The notes under the pieces are model-generated. The model saw only the letters and a program-made list of their open reading frames with translations, was not told the origin of the DNA and made no database searches. Shown one piece after another: positions 4,904-8,594 of a stretch of DNA of 8,594 bases. The position numbers and the translations under genes are program-made. The stretch is from Verrucomicrobiales bacterium (GTDB lineage Bacteria; Verrucomicrobiota; Verrucomicrobiia; Limisphaerales; Palsa-1400), in contig JAQGOW010000276.1 of NCBI GenBank assembly GCA_028293405.1, forward strand, positions 1 to 8,594. The letters are read 5' to 3'. Position 1 is the first letter of the stretch, and each line of letters begins with the position of its first letter.

Positions 4904-5779
4904 GTGCAATCCAAGGCTTCGAAGAAGAACGCGCCAAAATGGTTTCCTTGGTTGTTCATCATCATCGGAGTGGTGATCATCGGGGTGGGCGCGAATTTGG
5001 TGTTTCAGAGCGTTCGCTGCAGGAGCTGGCCAACGACGGTTGGGACGATTCGCACGGCTCGGATGGGACAACATTCTTCGAACAAAGGGGGCAACACTTA
5101 TTCGGCTGATATTTCCTACGGTTATTCGGTGGGTGACACTCGGTATCTCGGAACTAAGGTCGCGTTCGGGATGATGTCGGCTTCGTCGAGTTACGCTGGT
5201 GGTGTTCTAAAACGGTATCCGGTCGGAGCGGAGGTGCCGGTGTACTATTCGCCAAATAATCCAGGAACGGCGGTGTTGGAACCGGGGATTCATGGCGGTG
5301 CGTGGATTTGTTTTGGTGTCGGCGGTGTGTTCGCGTTGTTTGGCATCATGTTCCTTCAAATGCAAACGCGGCAGACGAACGCGAATGAAGCTGGGGTAGC
5401 CGACGCGACGGATCTGACGCGCATGAATGCACCGCCGAAACTGATGGGTGTCATCGCCATAATTTTCGGATTTTTTCCTATCTTCGCAGGACGAACGAGC
5501 GGGAATAACGCGATTATTGGTTATGCGGCAGGTGGGATGTTTTGTTTGGTTGGCGGGTTCATCCTGACATATAGGCCAGGTCAAAATCGATGGACGCGAT
5601 TTCTTGGAAGTACCATTTCAATCGTAATGCTCGGGATTTTTCATTGGGTTGCGTTTGGTGGTTTAGGGAAAATCGAACCGGTTGCTGCCGTAATCGTCAG
5701 TGGTGTGGATTTGGTAATTTTGTTGGTCACGGGTCGATGGCTGTTCAATTGCACGAAGGTAAAGGCGCGCGGATTATAG
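4904..5779 (+). CDS. DUF3592 domain membrane protein with extra C-terminal membrane segments
   Basis: This 291-residue integral membrane protein has a DUF3592 module between its first two membrane helices. TM1 is about 13-32. An exposed beta domain follows, with SWPTTVGTI (41-49), SYGYSVGDTRYLGTKVAFG (71-89) and the diagnostic YPVGAEVPVYYSPNNPGTAVLEPG (105-128). TM2 is about 133-151. After a polar linker (152-178) come four more likely helices near 180-195, 203-222, 234-252 and 258-278. Many DUF3592 proteins stop after TM2, so the C-terminal four-helix part is an addition. The function of DUF3592 is not known. The start is GTG at 4904: a stop lies in frame at 4871 and no ATG precedes TM1. No strong Shine-Dalgarno is seen. 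It lies 68 bp after the hydrolase gene and 114 bp before the next start, so cotranscription is possible but unproven. Confidence 0.85.
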   Translation: MQSKASKKNAPKWFPWLFIIIGVVIIGVGANLVFQSVRCRSWPTTVGTIRTARMGQHSSNKGGNTYSADISYGYSVGDTRYLGTKVAFGMMSASSSYAGGVLKRYPVGAEVPVYYSPNNPGTAVLEPGIHGGAWICFGVGGVFALFGIMFLQMQTRQTNANEAGVADATDLTRMNAPPKLMGVIAIIFGFFPIFAGRTSGNNAIIGYAAGGMFCLVGGFILTYRPGQNRWTRFLGSTISIVMLGIFHWVAFGGLGKIEPVAAVIVSGVDLVILLVTGRWLFNCTKVKARGL

Positions 5780-5893
5780 GGAATACCACACCGACCTCCC
5801 CGACACGTCGCCCTAACCAGCCAGTGTTCGACAGTGGGTCACGCGGTTTTGGTTGACTTCGGAATAGGGCTCGGTCAAAAAGGGCCCACACAT

Positions 5894-7432
5894 ATGAACG
5901 GGGTGCCTCGGTTTTTTTGGTTTTTTATCCAACGAATATTTCTTGGTTGTGTTTTATTGCTTGGATCGGAATGTCTGACCACGTCCGCCGACGCGGCTGC
6001 CACGTTTTTTAGTTTTAGCAGCTCGCCAAGCGCGTGGGTCGGGGGTGGCAAAACGACAAATCTTACAAGCGTTGGGGCCAGTCACACGGGGAGCCTGGGT
6101 GTTTATACCGATTCGGTGCATTTGACCGCCGGTGGCTATGAGCTAGTGATTGTTGGACCAGCGCTCAGCACGCCGCAGGTTGGTTTTTATGCGAACGCAA
6201 CGCGGTGGCCATTCATGGGGTCGGGTCCTGGATTGGCCTTCAGTTCACCGGGTCGGGGCGATAACACGCTTTCCGGTTGGTTTAATGTATTGCAGGCAGA
6301 CTACGACGTTGGCGGGCAACCGACAGCATTCGCGGTCGATTTTGTGCAGTATGACGAAACCAACACGAATGCGTGGAATCGGGGAAGTGTTCGATTCAAC
6401 TCGGACGTGCCGGCACCCGGCCCCACGCCAACGCCGCAGATCAGCGGACTGCTGCTGACGAATGGCGTCGTGAAGTTCACCGTAACGGGCGCGGCGACGA
6501 CGAACTGCATCGTTCAAATCTCGACCAATCTTCTGACGTGGTCGCCCTTGATGACGAATGCAATTTCACCGGTCGGCTTGCTCGCGATTTCCAATGCTCC
6601 TGCGCTGGCGGACGACCGTCGTTTTTACCGTATCGTGTATGCAACGAATGCTGCAGGCGGCAGCGGATCCAATGATCAATTCGCTAACCGGACGACGATC
6701 CCGTCGACGGGTGGCTTTTTTACAGGATCGAATGTAGGTGCGACAAAGGAAGCCGGTGAACCTGATCATGGCGGCGCAACCGGCGGTAAATCAGTCTGGT
6801 GGACATGGACTGCGCCAGCGAGCGGCATCGTTTCGATCACGACCGACGGCAGTTCTTTTGATACGACTCTGGGAGTTTATACAGGCACGACGGTATCCGC
6901 ACTCACATCGATCGCTCAAGATGACGAAGGCGGCGTCGGATCGTGCAGCCGTGTGGTTTTCACCGCTAGCGCCGGTGTAACTTACCAAATCGCCGTGGAT
7001 GGCTATTTTGGCGCTAGCGGCAACATCAGTTTGGCCTTGAAACAAGGACTCTTCAACGATGCTTTTGCGACCCGACTGTTGTTGTCGGGGCCGTCGGATT
7101 ATGTGGTCGGAAGCAACGTTGGCGCGACTCGCGAGACGAACGAGCCGTATCATTATTCGTCAACAGGTGGTCAATCTGTGTGGTGGCAGTGGCAGGCACC
7201 GCTGTCCGGCACCGTCACTATTTCCACCGCCAACAGCACGTTTGACACGATCCTGGCGGCTTATACAGGCAGTTCATTATCCACTCTCTCGTTGGTGGCA
7301 AATAACGACGACTACGGCGGGTTCGCGACCAGTCAGATCAGCTTCGTCGCCACCGCGGGAACAGTCTACCAGATTGCTGTCGACGGTTATGCTTCCTCAT
7401 CCGGGGGAATCATCCTGGCTGTGCAGCAGTGA
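5894..7432 (+). CDS. Secreted beta-rich protein with two tandem PPC-like repeats
   Basis: From ATG 5894 the product has 512 residues. Order of parts: signal peptide (1-36, core FFWFFIQRIFLGCVLLLG, cleavage near ADAA); an N-terminal beta domain (about 37-172) ending in AVDFVQYDETNTNAWNRGSVRFNS, a motif I know from exported Verrucomicrobia proteins with PEP-CTERM-style passenger domains; a Pro-rich linker APGPTPTP (174-181); an Ig-like module (183-250) with IVQISTNLLTWSPLMTN and FYRIV; then two copies of a PPC-like beta domain (260-384 and 388-512). Each copy has NDxFAxR, GSNVGAT(K/R)E, GG(K/Q)SVWW.W.AP, an FDT.L..YTG block and YQIAVDGY. The protein stops straight after the second copy: no sorting signal, transmembrane anchor or catalytic residues were found, so binding or adhesion is a guess. 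An in-frame GTG at 5834 would add 20 residues before the signal peptide and is less likely. AGGG lies about 9 nt before the ATG. Confidence 0.88.
   Translation: MNGVPRFFWFFIQRIFLGCVLLLGSECLTTSADAAATFFSFSSSPSAWVGGGKTTNLTSVGASHTGSLGVYTDSVHLTAGGYELVIVGPALSTPQVGFYANATRWPFMGSGPGLAFSSPGRGDNTLSGWFNVLQADYDVGGQPTAFAVDFVQYDETNTNAWNRGSVRFNSDVPAPGPTPTPQISGLLLTNGVVKFTVTGAATTNCIVQISTNLLTWSPLMTNAISPVGLLAISNAPALADDRRFYRIVYATNAAGGSGSNDQFANRTTIPSTGGFFTGSNVGATKEAGEPDHGGATGGKSVWWTWTAPASGIVSITTDGSSFDTTLGVYTGTTVSALTSIAQDDEGGVGSCSRVVFTASAGVTYQIAVDGYFGASGNISLALKQGLFNDAFATRLLLSGPSDYVVGSNVGATRETNEPYHYSSTGGQSVWWQWQAPLSGTVTISTANSTFDTILAAYTGSSLSTLSLVANNDDYGGFATSQISFVATAGTVYQIAVDGYASSSGGIILAVQQ
6671..7429 (+). repeat. Tandem duplication encoding two PPC-like domains, period 384 bp
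   Basis: Copy one begins at 6671 (AAT of NDQFANR) and copy two at 7055 (AAC of NDAFATR), exactly 384 bp or 128 codons apart. The key motifs GG(K/Q)SVWW and YQIAVDGY keep this spacing. In the YQIAVDGY segment the six differences between the copies all fall at third codon positions. This points to an old duplication held by selection on the protein, not a recent copy. Confidence 0.8.
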
Positions 7433-7501
7433 TGATGGAGGTCGAAGCCTGAAACCGGTTGTTGTTTGAATCAGGGTTCGATGCTAATGTCCTCGCCGAC
7501 C

Positions 7502-8594
7502 ATGTTAAATGATCCCGCTGAAATTAAGGCCGAGATTATCCGGCTGGCTAAAGAATTTTCACGTCTGACGCACGGGGCTAATCGGCCCGGCTACGAACCC
7601 ACGCCTGAAAATGTGCGCAAATCTAAATTTGTGCCGGGACAAACAACGGTGCCATACGCGGGCCGGGTGTTTGATGAGAATGAAGTGGCGGCGGCGGTTT
7701 CAAGCACGTTGGATTTTTGGCTGACGCTTGGTAAAGAAGGCGAAGGGTTTGAAGCGGAACTCGCCAAATTCATCGGGGTAAAGAATAGCATTGTTTGTAA
7801 CTCGGGTTCTTCGGCCAACCTTCTCGCCGTTTCTGCGTTGTCTTCTTACAAGCTTGGAAATCGTCGCGTTAAAGTTGGCGACGAAGTGATTACGGTTGCG
7901 GCTGGTTTTCCCACGACGGTTGCACCGATCGTGCAGAATGGGTTCGTTCCGGTTTTCATCGACAATGATCCTGTCACGCTCAACGCGCGGGTGGATCAAC
8001 TTGAGGAAGCTTTCGTTGAAGGCAAAACCAAGGCGGTGATTTTTGCGCACACGCTTGGGAATCCGTTCAACCTCTCGGCGGTGCAGGAGTTCTGCAAGAA
8101 GCACAATCTTTGGCTGATCGAAGACAATTGCGACGCGCTCGGTTGCAAATACGATGACAAATACACCGGCACGTTTGGGGATTTGTCGACGCAATCATTT
8201 TATCCTCCGCATCACTTGACGCTCGGCGAAGGTGGCGCGGTGAACATTGTCGACAGTCTCAAATTTAAGTCGATCATCGAGAGCTTCCGCGATTGGGGTC
8301 GGGATTGTTGGTGCGCGTCCGGTAAGGACAATACTTGCGGGAAGCGTTTTGATTGGAAACTGGGCGAATTGCCGAAGGGTTACGATCACAAGTTCACTTA
8401 TTCGCACTTCGGTTACAATTTGAAGCCGCTCGATATTCAGGCCGCGATCGGGCGTGTGCAGATCAATAAGCTGCCGCAGTTTATCCAGGCGCGTATCGAT
8501 AATTGGGAATACTTGCGCAAAGGCTTGAGCGATCTGGAAGAGTTTTTTGATTTCATGTTGCCGACGCACGCGACGGGTTGGTCGCCGAAAGGTT
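7502..8594 (+). CDS. rfbH: CDP-4-keto-6-deoxy-D-glucose-3-dehydrase (E1), 3' end outside window
   Basis: RfbH/E1 (also called DdhC) removes the C-3 hydroxyl of CDP-4-keto-6-deoxyglucose, with a reductase partner, on the way to 3,6-dideoxyhexoses for O-antigen. It belongs to the sugar aminotransferase fold but uses PMP and a [2Fe-2S] cluster. Here 364 residues are seen; the end is cut off by the window edge (the family is about 430-440 long). Evidence: FVPGQTTVPYAGRVF (43-57), NSGSSANL (100-107, cofactor phosphate), EDNCDALG (207-214), and SFYPPHHLTLGEGG (232-245), where His237 replaces the PLP lysine of aminotransferases, a hallmark of E1. Cysteines C210 and C269, C271, C279 give the cluster pattern C-X1-C-X7-C preceded by a Cys 58 residues earlier. 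In-frame ATGs at 7487 and 7481 are possible; the one at 7481 has AGGG 4 nt upstream, while 7502 gives the most family-like N-terminus. A polysaccharide gene cluster probably continues rightwards. Confidence 0.95.
   Translation, partial: MLNDPAEIKAEIIRLAKEFSRLTHGANRPGYEPTPENVRKSKFVPGQTTVPYAGRVFDENEVAAAVSSTLDFWLTLGKEGEGFEAELAKFIGVKNSIVCNSGSSANLLAVSALSSYKLGNRRVKVGDEVITVAAGFPTTVAPIVQNGFVPVFIDNDPVTLNARVDQLEEAFVEGKTKAVIFAHTLGNPFNLSAVQEFCKKHNLWLIEDNCDALGCKYDDKYTGTFGDLSTQSFYPPHHLTLGEGGAVNIVDSLKFKSIIESFRDWGRDCWCASGKDNTCGKRFDWKLGELPKGYDHKFTYSHFGYNLKPLDIQAAIGRVQINKLPQFIQARIDNWEYLRKGLSDLEEFFDFMLPTHATGWSPKG

Noticed and set aside
7059..7469. Overlapping plus frame at the end of the PPC-repeat gene as a frameshifted continuation
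   Set aside because: Its product is Arg/Ser-rich low-complexity sequence without domain motifs, while the main frame stays in register through the whole second repeat to its last strand.
7700..8569. Two minus-strand open frames (7700-8194 and 8195-8569)
   Set aside because: They are shadows of rfbH, whose plus frame carries every family motif.

Overview
The window looks like chromosomal DNA of an environmental Gram-negative bacterium, most probably a member of the Verrucomicrobiota (Pedosphaera/Limisphaerales type). This is an inference. It rests on moderate GC content, few clear Shine-Dalgarno sites, several GTG starts, and protein styles I associate with that phylum: a pseudopilin-like protein with an 'AKQQWA..N' segment, and a secreted protein combining a 'STNLLTWSPL' module with PPC-like repeats. 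No phage, transposon, CRISPR or RNA gene was seen.

The left block is on the minus strand. Reading in the direction of transcription there is a three-gene run: a two-TM pseudopilin-like protein of unknown role (3862-3323), a small dimeric alpha/beta-barrel (ABM-like) protein (3298-3017) and a secreted TRAP-type acid phosphatase (2922-1969). The first two are only 24 bp apart and probably cotranscribed. After a 640-bp stretch without a confident gene come recA (1328-219) and, 44 bp beyond it, the first 58 codons of a DUF433 family gene that runs off the left edge (174-1).

The 640-bp stretch upstream of recA (1329-1968) is the most structured non-coding DNA in the window. It holds a candidate sigma-70 promoter for recA, an 11-bp tandem array (CACNGAT), a 10-bp array alternating CGATAC and CGGTAC in exact phase, an 11-bp-arm palindrome next to an A/T palindrome, and an unusually strong ribosome binding site in front of a dubious small ORF.

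The right block is on the plus strand: a secreted alpha/beta hydrolase (4101-4835), a DUF3592 membrane protein (4904-5779), a secreted beta-rich protein ending in two 128-residue-period PPC-like repeats (5894-7432), and the 5' part of rfbH (7502 to the right edge). RfbH is the iron-sulfur, PMP-dependent C-3 dehydratase that makes 3,6-dideoxy sugars, so an O-antigen or surface polysaccharide cluster probably continues to the right. The minus and plus blocks diverge from about 3863-4100. I see no single pathway joining all the genes. The shared theme of the right block and the TRAP/pseudopilin group is the cell envelope and secretion.
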